Shown here: positions 7,383 through 14,866 of the stretch, piece by piece
How the letters are laid out: each line of letters opens with the position of its first letter
Numbering within the stretch: position 1 is the stretch's first letter
NCBI GenBank assembly: GCA_046758085.1
Contig: JBHHZP010000069.1
Coordinates: forward strand, 1-17,913
DNA from: VRUB01 sp046758085
GTDB taxonomy: Bacteria > Pseudomonadota > Gammaproteobacteria > Acidiferrobacterales > SPGG2
Direction: 5' to 3'
DNA: 17,913 bases
Notes under the pieces: generated by a model
Told to the model about the DNA's origin: nothing
What the model saw: only the letters and a program-made list of their open reading frames with translations
Database searches by the model: none
Position numbers and translations under genes: made by a program

Positions 7383-7826
7383 GCGCCCGTAGCTCAATCG
7401 GATAGAGCAACGGCCTTCGAGCTTGCGGCGTGACCGCAAGAGCAGGAGCCTCTGGGGGGAAACGGAACCCCCAGAGTGGAGGGCACCGTATCGGTAAACC
7501 CTTAACGCGTCGCGGCGATGGGAATACCGAGGAAACCGATGGCTGATCCCGCCTCGATGGCCGGGTGGGGTGGCCAGTAAGACCCGAAGGGTCGGGGTCT
7601 TGATGGTGCAGATACCCGAGGGTAGGGTCTTTCGAGCTGATCAGAGCATACACCGTGGCGTGTTCTGTTTCGGCGCCGGGCTCCGTAGAGACTATACGTG
7701 TCCCGCCTGAGAAGGCGAAGATATAGTCCAGACCACAAACTCCTTCAGCAGACCGAGGGGGGCAGTGAAAACTGTAGTGGTACGCTAAGCCGTAGGTTAC
7801 AGGTTCGAGTCCTGTCGGGCGCGCCA
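7383..7826 (+). tRNA. tRNA-Arg(UCU), interrupted by a group I intron
   Basis: The 5' exon is 7383-7417 (35 nt) and the 3' exon 7785-7826 (42 nt, CCA encoded). Joined, they give a standard 77-nt tRNA. The acceptor is GCGCCCG/CGGGCGC, the anticodon stem ACGGC/GCCGT, the loop CTTCTAA and the anticodon TCT, as in E. coli argU. The break falls after U34, inside the anticodon, so no functional tRNA is made without splicing. The junction is fixed by two constraints: the 5' exon must end in U and the intron must end in G while leaving a seven-base loop. Only the split CTT / CTAA satisfies both. It would read AGA and AGG codons. Standard tRNA scanners would miss or misplace this gene. Confidence 0.9.
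7418..7784 (+). ncRNA. Group I self-splicing intron in tRNA-Arg (IC3-like)
   Basis: The 367-nt intron has a recognisable catalytic core. The internal guide GAG (7446-7448) pairs with exon CUU to form P1 with the required G-U at the splice site; a CTTGCGG/CCGCAAG hairpin (7422-7440) sits in the P1 loop. P2 is CTCTGGGGG/CCCCCAGAG (7450-7458/7468-7476). P3 pairs 7482-7490 with 7695-7702 and has one bulged C. P4 is TCGGT/ACCGA (7491-7495/7535-7539). P7 is GACTA/TAGTC (7690-7694/7724-7728), with the R-like GTAGAGACTA and the S element AAGATATAGTCC (7718-7729). P8 is CGCCT/AGGCG (7704-7708/7713-7717). The 3' end has ACCAC/GTGGT (7732-7736/7777-7781) and CAGT-GAAA-ACTG (7763-7774). The last base is G. 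No endonuclease ORF is present. The IC3 assignment is inferred from likeness to the Azoarcus tRNA-Ile intron. Confidence 0.9.
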
Positions 7827-7844
7827 GATACATGCTTCGGAGCT

Positions 7845-7872
7845 GGCGCCGTGCTATGGAGCACAGAGCGCC
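7845..7872 (+). other. Strong hairpin between tRNA-Arg and tRNA-His
   Basis: GGCGC/GCGCC (7845-7849/7868-7872) encloses GTGCT/AGCAC (7851-7855/7860-7864) with an ATGG loop. There is no T-run after it, so it looks more like a processing or pausing structure than a classic terminator. It overlaps where the -35 box for tRNA-His should be. Confidence 0.5.
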
Positions 7873-7880
7873 AACGCGAG

Positions 7881-7886
7881 TATAAT
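7881..7886 (+). promoter_or_regulatory. -10 box before tRNA-His
   Basis: A perfect TATAAT lies 18 nt before the tRNA-His gene, giving a start near 7893. No good -35 box is seen at 16-18 nt upstream; that region is occupied by the hairpin at 7845-7872. Confidence 0.45.
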
Positions 7887-7904
7887 GCGCGGCCGAGCGT
7901 AAAT

Positions 7905-7982
7905 GGTGAGCGTAGCTCAGTTGGTTAGAGTCCCGGATTGTGGATCCGGTGGTCGTGGGTTCAAATCCCATCGCTCACCCCA
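7905..7982 (+). tRNA. tRNA-His(GUG)
   Basis: A 78-nt gene that includes the extra encoded G at position -1, opposite C73, typical of tRNA-His. The acceptor is GTGAGCG/CGCTCAC, the anticodon stem-loop CCGGA-TTGTGGA-TCCGG with anticodon GTG, and the CCA is encoded. Confidence 0.96.
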
Positions 7983-8000
7983 GTCTGTCATACCGTTTTG

Positions 8001-8076
<76 letters not shown>

Positions 8077-8081
8077 GCTTG

Positions 8082-8116
8082 AAGGGCTTATGCTGCTTTG
8101 GCATTAGCCCTTTTTT
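8082..8116 (+). terminator. Rho-independent terminator after tRNA-Lys
   Basis: AAGGGCT (8082-8088) pairs with AGCCCTT (8106-8112) and ATGC (8090-8093) with GCAT (8101-8104), followed by a T-run through 8116. It separates tRNA-Leu from the preceding tRNAs, which implies that tRNA-Leu has its own promoter in 8117-8234. I could not identify that promoter. Confidence 0.85.
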
Positions 8117-8234
8117 GTCGTGTTCGCCGTCGTGAAGGTCAACGGTGTAACGTCCTGGCTTGGAATGCATACAGGCATAACACGTGTCCACGTGGCTTTT
8201 TCGCCGTGGCACAATCCTGCTTGGTCAAGAACTT

Positions 8235-8319
8235 GCGAATGTGGCGGAACTGGTAGACGCGCTGGATTTAGGATCCAGTGGGGCAACCCGTGGGAGTTCG
8301 ACTCTCCCCATTCGCACCA
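8235..8319 (+). tRNA. tRNA-Leu(UAG)
   Basis: An 85-nt class II tRNA with acceptor GCGAATG/CATTCGC, anticodon stem CTGGA/TCCAG, loop TTTAGGA with anticodon TAG, a long variable arm (GGGGCAACCC) and encoded CCA. Two adjoining CACGTG palindromes (8181-8186 and 8190-8195) lie just upstream. Confidence 0.95.
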
Positions 8320-8431
8320 GCGCCCGGGCGGCCGAGAGGATCCATCCATTGGCGCTTGTGCCACGGCGCTGTGATGGCGACAGCAGGCCGAGGCAGTGGT
8401 AAATCGATTAATATTTTAGTGAGATTGTACG

Positions 8432-9745
8432 GTGCAGGTTTCAGTTGAAAACAAGGGTGCTTTGGGTCGCCGGATGAGCATAGCGGTATCTGCGGAGCAA
8501 TTTGAGCAGGCTATCGCGAGTCGCCTGAAGAGTGTTTCGCAGCGGGTGAAGATACCTGGCTTCCGACCCGGCAAGATTCCCATGAAAGTCGTGGAGGCAC
8601 GCTATGGTGGCCAGGTTATAGAAGAAGTCGCCGGGGAGCTTATCCAAAGCACCTTTCGTGAGGCCATCCATCGCGAGGGGCTGAATCCGGTAGCCGGTCC
8701 TATGATCGAACGCAAGCCCGCGCAACGCGGCAAGGAGTTCGCCTATGTCGCTGAGTTCGAAGTTTACCCGAAGATCGCCAAGCTCGACCTTACAGGGCAA
8801 GCGATTGAGCGCCCGCGCTGCAGCATTACCTCCGAGGATGTGGATCGATCGATCGAGGCACTGCGAAAGCAGCGCGTGACTTGGCAACCGATCCAGCGCG
8901 AGGCGCGTGACGGCGATCGCGTTACTGTGGATCTTGTTGGTACGGTCGATGGGCAGGCATTTGACGGCGGCAGCGCGAACGGGGTGCAGCTGGTTCTCGG
9001 TGCCGGTGGTTTCATGCCCGGCTTGGAGCAAGGATTGGTAGGAGCACAACAAGGCGAGACGCGTAGCTTGAATCTGCAATTTCCGCTGGAGCATCCCAAG
9101 CTGGAGCTGGCGGGAAAACCGGTGAAATTCGAAGTCAGGATCTTGGAGGTAGCTGAGCCATCGTTACCGGAGGTCGACGAGGACTTCGTGCGGCAACACG
9201 GCATCGAGGACGGTAGTGTAGATGTCCTGCGTGCACGGGTGCGCGCCAACTTGGAGCGGGAAATGGACCAGCGCCTGCGCGCACTAATGCGGTCCCGGGT
9301 GCTCGAGATATTGGTGGATGCGAATGAGTTCGAGTTACCCCAGGCATTGCTAAAAGCCGAGATCGACTATGTGCGTCGCTTGTATCATACACTGCGTGAT
9401 TCCAAGGGTCAGACCGGGACGGAAACGGCCGATGAATCCGCAGCTTACGAGCAGGCGGCGCGGCGCCGCGTGGCACGAAACCTTGCATTAGCACAGGCCA
9501 TCCAGGCCCATCATATCAAGGCGGATGCCGACAAGTTGCGTGCTCGCGTTACCGAAATGGCGCAGGGATACGAGTCGCCTGAAGAATTCATACGTGCATG
9601 CTATGCTACCCCTGCGCGGCTTGCTGAAATCGAGGCCGCGGTGGTGGAAGATCAGGCGATCGAGCACCTATTGGGCACGGCGGAGCTTAGCGACAAATTC
9701 ATGACATTTCAGGAGCTTGTAAGATTGAGTGCCGTGAGTAATTGA
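8432..9745 (+). CDS. tig: Trigger factor, ribosome-associated chaperone
   Basis: Trigger factor binds ribosomal protein uL23 at the tunnel exit and shelters nascent chains; it also has prolyl isomerase activity. The 437-residue protein is the usual length. The ribosome-docking signature GFRPGK is at 43-48. A central FKBP-type isomerase domain (about 155-240, containing RDGDRVTVDLVGTVDG) is followed by a helical C-terminal chaperone domain. It starts with GTG at 8432 (MQVSVEN, the common family opening), with a weak GTGAG ribosome binding site eight nt ahead. The 112-nt leader after tRNA-Leu is AT-rich near its end, but no clear promoter stands out. It leads the block tig-clpP-clpX, with 31 nt to clpP. 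Confidence 0.97.
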   Translation: MQVSVENKGALGRRMSIAVSAEQFEQAIASRLKSVSQRVKIPGFRPGKIPMKVVEARYGGQVIEEVAGELIQSTFREAIHREGLNPVAGPMIERKPAQRGKEFAYVAEFEVYPKIAKLDLTGQAIERPRCSITSEDVDRSIEALRKQRVTWQPIQREARDGDRVTVDLVGTVDGQAFDGGSANGVQLVLGAGGFMPGLEQGLVGAQQGETRSLNLQFPLEHPKLELAGKPVKFEVRILEVAEPSLPEVDEDFVRQHGIEDGSVDVLRARVRANLEREMDQRLRALMRSRVLEILVDANEFELPQALLKAEIDYVRRLYHTLRDSKGQTGTETADESAAYEQAARRRVARNLALAQAIQAHHIKADADKLRARVTEMAQGYESPEEFIRACYATPARLAEIEAAVVEDQAIEHLLGTAELSDKFMTFQELVRLSAVSN

Positions 9746-9776
9746 TGGAGCGGCATTGTAAACGGGGATCGAATCG

Positions 9777-10409
9777 ATGATGACAGAACGACCAGATGGA
9801 TCCGGCGCCGCCACGCCCACTGGCCTTGGCCTGATACCGATGGTTATCGAGACCACCGGACGGGGTGAGCGAGCCTACGATATCTACTCGCGGATGCTCA
9901 AGGAGCGCGTGGTGTTCCTGGTTGGACCGGTCGATGACCACGCGGCCAACCTAGTGGTCGCGCAGCTGCTTTTCCTCGAATCAGAGAACCCGGACAAGGA
10001 TATCCATCTCTACATCAATTCGCCTGGCGGGATTGTAAATGCCGGTCTGGCGATATACGACACGGTGCAGTTCGTGAAACCAGACGTCAGTACGGTGTGC
10101 GTTGGCCAGGCCGCAAGCATGGGTGCACTTATCCTTGCTGGAGGGGCCAAAGGCAAGCGCTATAGCCTGCCGCACGCGCGAATGATGATTCATCAACCGC
10201 TTGGAGGATTTCAGGGTCAGGCAAGCGATATCGATATTCACGCCAAAGAGATCCTTCGGGTACGCGAACGGCTCAACAAGATCCTGGTCAAACATACGGG
10301 CCAGTCGATGAAGAAAATTCAACAGGATACGGATCGTGACTACTTCATGGAGGCCGGCGAGGCAGTGGAATTCGGGTTGATCGACGAGGTCATCGATAAA
10401 CGGACGTAG
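9777..10409 (+). CDS. clpP: ATP-dependent Clp protease proteolytic subunit
   Basis: Serine peptidase that forms the double seven-membered ring chamber fed by ClpX (and ClpA, not seen here). The 210-residue protein has the full triad: Ser114 in GQAASMGAL, His139 in MMIHQPLGG and Asp188 in DTDRDYF. The Ser-His spacing of 25 and His-Asp spacing of 49 equal those in E. coli. About the first 15-20 residues are probably an autocatalytically removed propeptide. Two adjacent ATG codons open the frame (9777 and 9780); GGGGAT at 9764-9769 is the ribosome binding site. Only 31 nt separate it from tig, so co-transcription is likely. Confidence 0.97.
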   Translation: MMTERPDGSGAATPTGLGLIPMVIETTGRGERAYDIYSRMLKERVVFLVGPVDDHAANLVVAQLLFLESENPDKDIHLYINSPGGIVNAGLAIYDTVQFVKPDVSTVCVGQAASMGALILAGGAKGKRYSLPHARMMIHQPLGGFQGQASDIDIHAKEILRVRERLNKILVKHTGQSMKKIQQDTDRDYFMEAGEAVEFGLIDEVIDKRT

Positions 10410-10433
10410 ACTGGCTGTATTCCATGGGGAATG

Positions 10434-10442
10434 TGCTATAAA
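10434..10442 (+). promoter_or_regulatory. Possible extended -10 promoter of clpX
   Basis: TG-C-TATAAA (10434-10442) matches an extended -10 element in the 107-nt clpP-clpX gap. The stem ATTCC-atgg-GGAAT (10419-10432) lies just upstream, where a -35 would be. It suggests clpX can be transcribed apart from clpP. Confidence 0.4.
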
Positions 10443-10516
10443 CTAGGTAAGGACGCAAGCCTTGCAATTGTTCTCGAAACGCTGCATCTTTAGATAGAGA
10501 CAGACAGGGTTAAGGG

Positions 10517-11821
10517 ATGGCGGACGACGGCAGCAAAGGCAGGGGCGACGGGAAGGGGGAAAAACTCCTCTACTGCTCGTTCTGCGGTAAGAGTCAGCAC
10601 GAGGTGCGTAAGCTGATCGCGGGGCCGTCCGTGTTCGTATGCGACGAGTGTGTCGAGCTGTGCAACGACATTATCCGCGAAGAGGTGCAGGAGGAGCGTA
10701 ACGCGGCTCAGGCGCGCGGCAAATTTCCTACCCCGCATGAAATCAACCAGATCCTTGATGAGTACGTCATTGGCCAGCGCGATGCCAAGAAAATCTTGTC
10801 CGTAGCGGTTTACAACCACTACAAACGCATCGAGCACGAGTCCAAGATTGGCGATGTCGAACTATCTAAAAGCAACATCCTGCTTATCGGTCCGACCGGT
10901 TCCGGTAAAACGCTGCTTGCCGAGACGCTCGCACGCGTACTAAACGTTCCATTTACCATCGCCGATGCCACAACCCTCACGGAGGCGGGCTACGTCGGTG
11001 AGGACGTGGAAAACATCATTCAGAAACTGCTGCAGAAGTGCGACTACGACGTCGAAAAGGCGCAGCGCGGCATTGTCTACATCGACGAAATCGACAAGAT
11101 CTCGCGTAAATCCGATAATCCTTCGATTACACGCGACGTATCCGGCGAGGGTGTGCAACAGGCCCTGTTGAAGCTGATCGAGGGAACGGTGGCCTCGGTT
11201 CCTCCGCAAGGGGGTCGCAAGCACCCTCAGCAGGAGTTTCTGCAGGTTGATACCAGCCACATATTGTTCGTCTGCGGCGGGGCTTTTTCGGGTCTTGAGA
11301 AAGTAATCCAGGATCGCTCGGAGAAAAGCGGCATCGGTTTCGGCGCCGAAATAAAGCATAAGTCCGAGGGCAAACACATGGGAGACGTGTTGCGCACGGT
11401 CGAGCCCGAGGATCTTATCAAGTATGGACTGATCCCCGAGTTTGTCGGGCGGCTGCCGGTCATTGCTGTGCTGGATGAGCTCGATGAGGAAGCGCTGGTG
11501 CGCATATTGACCGAGCCCAAGAATGCGTTGGTGAAGCAATACCAGCGGTTGGTGAAGCTCGAAGGGGTCGATCTCGAGATCCGTGACGACGCGTTATGTG
11601 CCGTTGCCACGCGGGCGATGGAACGCAAAACAGGCGCCCGCGGTCTGCGCTCGATCCTCGAGAATGCACTATTAGATACAATGTTCGATCTTCCCTCACA
11701 GGAAAACGTGAAGAAGGTCGTCGTCGAGGGCAGCGTCATTGCTGATAACGTGCAGCCGCTGCTTATCTACGAGGACAATGACGCTAACCAGCGCCAAAAA
11801 CGGGCGTCGACGCGCCCGTGA
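10517..11821 (+). CDS. clpX: ATP-dependent Clp protease unfoldase subunit ClpX
   Basis: AAA+ hexamer that recognises tagged proteins (for example ssrA-tagged), unfolds them and threads them into ClpP. The 434-residue protein has the N-terminal zinc-binding C4 domain (Cys20, Cys23, Cys42, Cys45). The Walker A is GPTGSGKT (125-132), the GYVG pore loop 158-161 and the Walker B IVYIDEID (186-193). An RKH-type loop (GGRKHPQQE), the IGF ClpP-docking loop (SGIGFGAE) and the sensor-2 GARGLRS follow in order. ATG 10517 follows AAGGG. A clear terminator lies 30 nt downstream, so lon is a separate transcription unit. Confidence 0.98.
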   Translation: MADDGSKGRGDGKGEKLLYCSFCGKSQHEVRKLIAGPSVFVCDECVELCNDIIREEVQEERNAAQARGKFPTPHEINQILDEYVIGQRDAKKILSVAVYNHYKRIEHESKIGDVELSKSNILLIGPTGSGKTLLAETLARVLNVPFTIADATTLTEAGYVGEDVENIIQKLLQKCDYDVEKAQRGIVYIDEIDKISRKSDNPSITRDVSGEGVQQALLKLIEGTVASVPPQGGRKHPQQEFLQVDTSHILFVCGGAFSGLEKVIQDRSEKSGIGFGAEIKHKSEGKHMGDVLRTVEPEDLIKYGLIPEFVGRLPVIAVLDELDEEALVRILTEPKNALVKQYQRLVKLEGVDLEIRDDALCAVATRAMERKTGARGLRSILENALLDTMFDLPSQENVKKVVVEGSVIADNVQPLLIYEDNDANQRQKRASTRP

Positions 11822-11850
11822 GCGGCGCGCTGTGACCGTTGCAGCATGCG

Positions 11851-11874
11851 ACCCCCGTTTCCGCGGGGGTTTTC
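11851..11874 (+). terminator. Rho-independent terminator of clpX
   Basis: ACCCCCG (11851-11857) pairs with CGGGGGT (11864-11870) around a six-base loop, followed by TTTT. It is GC-rich and compact and closes the tig-clpP-clpX unit. Confidence 0.9.
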
Positions 11875-11947
11875 GTCTCCGCTAATCTGCCGAAAACCCC
11901 CTATTGTCTGCGCGATATGCGCGCCAGCGATAACGGCCGGCGCTTTA

Positions 11948-11976
11948 TTGAAATCTGCCCTATTTGGCCCCAGACT
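11948..11976 (+). promoter_or_regulatory. Heat-shock (sigma-32/RpoH) type promoter of lon
   Basis: TTGAAA (11948-11953) and CCCCAGACT (11968-11976) are 14 nt apart, compared with the RpoH consensus CTTGAAA-N13-14-CCCCATNT. Lon is a known RpoH target in E. coli. Transcription would begin near 11984, giving a leader of about 110 nt. An overlapping TATAAC (11976-11981) lacks a -35 box. Confidence 0.6.
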
Positions 11977-12096
11977 ATAACAAGGGGCATGGACAAGTAG
12001 TTTTGGAGATGGTTGTGGCATCCGCTGCGGCGGCAATGCCAAGTTGACGGGCATACACCGGGCTTGGTCCAGAGCCTGAGACATCACAGGGATTCT

Positions 12097-14547
12097 ATGA
12101 GCGAGCAAAAACCTGAAAACCCGCAAATGCCGATGGTCCCCGGTTCGAGCACCGGATTACCGGTGCTGCCGTTACGGGACGTCGTCGTTTTTCCTCACAT
12201 GGTCATACCGCTCTTTGTTGGACGTAAGAAGTCCATTAAAGCACTTGAGCGCGCAATGGAGGCAGGCAAAGAAATCATGCTCGTTTCGCAAAAAAGCGCC
12301 TCAGAGGACAATCCGACACCGGAGGCCATCCACGAGGTTGGAACAGTCGCAAACATATTGCAGCTGTTAAAGCTGCCCGACGGGACGGTGAAAGTACTGG
12401 TAGAAGGAGAGCAACGCGCCACGATCGCGCGTTACAAGGAAACTGAAGAATATTTTTTCGCTGATGTCGTGTTGTTGGCTGGCGAGGAGGTGGATGAACG
12501 CGAGGTCGAGGCATTGACACGGTCGGTTCTTAACACGTTCGATCAGTACGTCAAACTGAACATGAAGATCCCGCCGGAGATCCTTACATCACTGGCGGGT
12601 ATCGATGATGCCGGGCGCCTGGCGGATACCATCGCAGCGCATCTGAGTCTCAAGCTCGATGAGAAGCAGCAGGTCCTCGAGATAACCAATGTGCAAGATC
12701 GGCTTGAGCGCATTCTCACAGTGATGGAATCGGAAATAGATTTGTTGCAGGTAGAAAAACGCATCCGTGGGCGAGTGAAGCGTCAGATGGAAAAGAGCCA
12801 GCGGGAGTATTATCTCAATGAACAGATGAAGGCGATCCAAAAGGAGTTGGGCGAGCTGGAAGAAGCGCCGAATGAAGTCGAAGAGCTCGCACGAAAAATC
12901 GCCAAGGCCGGCATGCCCAAAGATGTGCGACACAAGGCAGAAACCGAGCTCAACAAGCTCAAAATGATGTCGCCAATGTCGGCCGAGGCCACAGTGGTGC
13001 GCAACTACATCGACTGGCTAATTAACGTCCCGTGGAAAAAGAAGACCCGAATTCGCAAGGACTTAAGTCAGGCCCAGAAGATTCTTGAGGAAGATCACTA
13101 CGGCTTGGAAAAGGTGAAGGAACGCATTGTTGAGTATCTTGCCGTGCAACAGCGCGTGGACAAGCTCAAGGGTCCCATTCTTTGCCTGGTCGGACCTCCC
13201 GGAGTTGGAAAGACTTCCCTGGGGCAATCCGTCGCGCGCGCGACAGGACGGAAATTTATCCGCATGTCATTAGGTGGTGTGCGAGATGAAGCTGAGATCC
13301 GTGGACATCGCAGGACGTACATTGGTTCGCTGCCCGGCAAGATTATTCAGAACATGGCCAAGGTCAAGGCACGCAATCCGCTGTTCATGCTTGACGAGGT
13401 CGACAAGATGTCGATGGACTTTCGGGGGGATCCGTCGTCCGCTCTTCTCGAGGTCCTTGATCCGGAACAGAATCATGCGTTCAACGACCATTATCTCGAG
13501 GTCGACTACGATCTATCCGACGTCATGTTTGTGACGACGGCAAATACGTTGAACATTCCACCACCACTGCTGGACCGGATGGAAGTGATTCGTCTCTCGG
13601 GTTACACCGAGGATGAAAAAGTCAACATCGCCATGCGTTATCTTGTGCCCAAACAGCGCAAAAACAATGGCTTGAAGGCAGGGGAGATATCGATTTCGGA
13701 AGCGGTAATACGGGATATTGTACGCTACTACACGCGCGAAGCGGGAGTACGTAATCTGGAGCGTGAGATCTCCAAGATATTCCGTAAGGTTGCCAAGGAG
13801 ATCGTCCTGGGCAAGCGGGGTAACAAGAAAGTCGTGGTGACCTCTCGGAACCTGGAGAAGTACCTGGGCGTGCGGCGTTACCGTTACGGGATGGCCGATG
13901 AAAAGAATGAAATTGGCCAGGTCAAAGGTCTTGCGTGGACCGAGGTGGGCGGTGAGCTGCTCACGATCGAAGCGGCAATTCTGCCCGGGAAGGGCAAGCT
14001 GATGATCACGGGGAAGCTCGGCGATGTGATGCAAGAATCCATTCAGGCGGCCATGAGCGTCGTTCGCAGTAGGGGGTCGAAGCTGGGGCTGTCAGAGGAC
14101 TTCTATCAGAAGCACGATTTCCACCTGCACGTCCCGGAGGGAGCTACGCCAAAGGATGGCCCGAGTGCAGGCATCGGCATGTGTACGGCCATGGTGTCTT
14201 CGCTTACGCGCATACCTGTTAAATGCAATGTTGCGATGACGGGGGAGATCACGCTTCGTGGCGAGATTCTCCCGATTGGTGGCTTGAAAGAAAAGTTGCT
14301 CGCGGCACATCGCGGTCGTATCAAGACCGTCTTGATCCCAGAAGAAAATGAAAAAGACCTTGTGGACATCCCGAAAAAGATCCGGGACGATCTTGATATC
14401 CGCCCTGTGCGATGGGTTGACCAGGTGCTGGAGGCTGCGTTAGAGAGATTGCCAGACGCCCTTGACGAGGCCAAAGAGGCCGAAGCCGAGCCCGGCAAGC
14501 CACCAGAGTCAAAGGGCGGAGCCGTTCAACCGGTGACGACGCACTGA
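12097..14547 (+). CDS. lon: Lon ATP-dependent serine protease
   Basis: Homo-hexameric AAA+ protease that degrades misfolded and regulatory proteins in the cytosol. The 816-residue protein starts with the LAN substrate-binding domain (LPVLPLRDVVVFPHMVIPL). A coiled-coil region precedes the ATPase domain with Walker A GPPGVGKT (366-373) and Walker B LFMLDEVDK (429-437). The C-terminal protease domain has catalytic Ser690 (KDGPSAG) and Lys733 (GLKEKLLAAHR); the 43-residue spacing equals E. coli Ser679-Lys722. I chose ATG 12097 (MSEQKPEN), preceded by AGGGA. The frame stays open 28 codons further up to 12013, but that part does not look like Lon and falls in the leader. The tail after about residue 790 is Glu/Pro/Lys-rich, making the protein somewhat longer than E. 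coli Lon (784). Confidence 0.97.
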   Translation: MSEQKPENPQMPMVPGSSTGLPVLPLRDVVVFPHMVIPLFVGRKKSIKALERAMEAGKEIMLVSQKSASEDNPTPEAIHEVGTVANILQLLKLPDGTVKVLVEGEQRATIARYKETEEYFFADVVLLAGEEVDEREVEALTRSVLNTFDQYVKLNMKIPPEILTSLAGIDDAGRLADTIAAHLSLKLDEKQQVLEITNVQDRLERILTVMESEIDLLQVEKRIRGRVKRQMEKSQREYYLNEQMKAIQKELGELEEAPNEVEELARKIAKAGMPKDVRHKAETELNKLKMMSPMSAEATVVRNYIDWLINVPWKKKTRIRKDLSQAQKILEEDHYGLEKVKERIVEYLAVQQRVDKLKGPILCLVGPPGVGKTSLGQSVARATGRKFIRMSLGGVRDEAEIRGHRRTYIGSLPGKIIQNMAKVKARNPLFMLDEVDKMSMDFRGDPSSALLEVLDPEQNHAFNDHYLEVDYDLSDVMFVTTANTLNIPPPLLDRMEVIRLSGYTEDEKVNIAMRYLVPKQRKNNGLKAGEISISEAVIRDIVRYYTREAGVRNLEREISKIFRKVAKEIVLGKRGNKKVVVTSRNLEKYLGVRRYRYGMADEKNEIGQVKGLAWTEVGGELLTIEAAILPGKGKLMITGKLGDVMQESIQAAMSVVRSRGSKLGLSEDFYQKHDFHLHVPEGATPKDGPSAGIGMCTAMVSSLTRIPVKCNVAMTGEITLRGEILPIGGLKEKLLAAHRGRIKTVLIPEENEKDLVDIPKKIRDDLDIRPVRWVDQVLEAALERLPDALDEAKEAEAEPGKPPESKGGAVQPVTTH

Positions 14548-14573
14548 GTCTGCCTAGAAGAGCGGGCCGTTTC

Positions 14574-14602
14574 TTGACACGGGACGGGAGCACCGGTATA
14601 CA
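14574..14602 (+). promoter_or_regulatory. Near-consensus sigma-70 promoter 335 nt upstream of hupB
   Basis: TTGACA (14574-14579), a 17-nt spacer, then TATACA (14597-14602). It is the closest match to consensus in the window, 27 nt after the lon stop. Transcription would start near 14609. Confidence 0.65.
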
Positions 14603-14837
14603 CGTGTTGAGCGACCGTTCAACGGGGTTCGGGGAATCGCAATCGTTGGTCGTCCGTGCACGGATCTCGCGTGGGAGCGCGCGAACCGCAGCGACGGTAG
14701 ACTGTCATCACTAGGCTCCGCCACAGCGTCTTTCGCTGAAGCCACCCTGCCTCGAGACTCCGGGCCCGGACAGTGAGGGGTGCGCGTGCCCCGACGTCGG
14801 CCCCGCCATGACGCGCGCGACGTATGCTGTCGCGAAA

Positions 14838-14866
14838 TGGACGACAAGCGGCGGTACTTTTATTAT
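14838..14866 (+). promoter_or_regulatory. Possible proximal promoter of hupB
   Basis: TGGACG (14838-14843), a 17-nt spacer and TATTAT (14861-14866) would give a leader of about 70 nt, which includes CATGC/GCATG. Confidence 0.4.

Noticed and set aside
7378..7971. Minus-strand 197-codon reading frame with GFEPTTTG and TGLEPVTYG strings
   Set aside because: These strings are the well-known antisense translation of tRNA T-arms (tRNA-Arg and tRNA-His here) and of the intron; not a protein gene.
12013..12096. 28-codon upstream extension of lon
   Set aside because: Does not resemble any Lon N-terminus; ATG 12097 has a proper ribosome binding site and the family opening.
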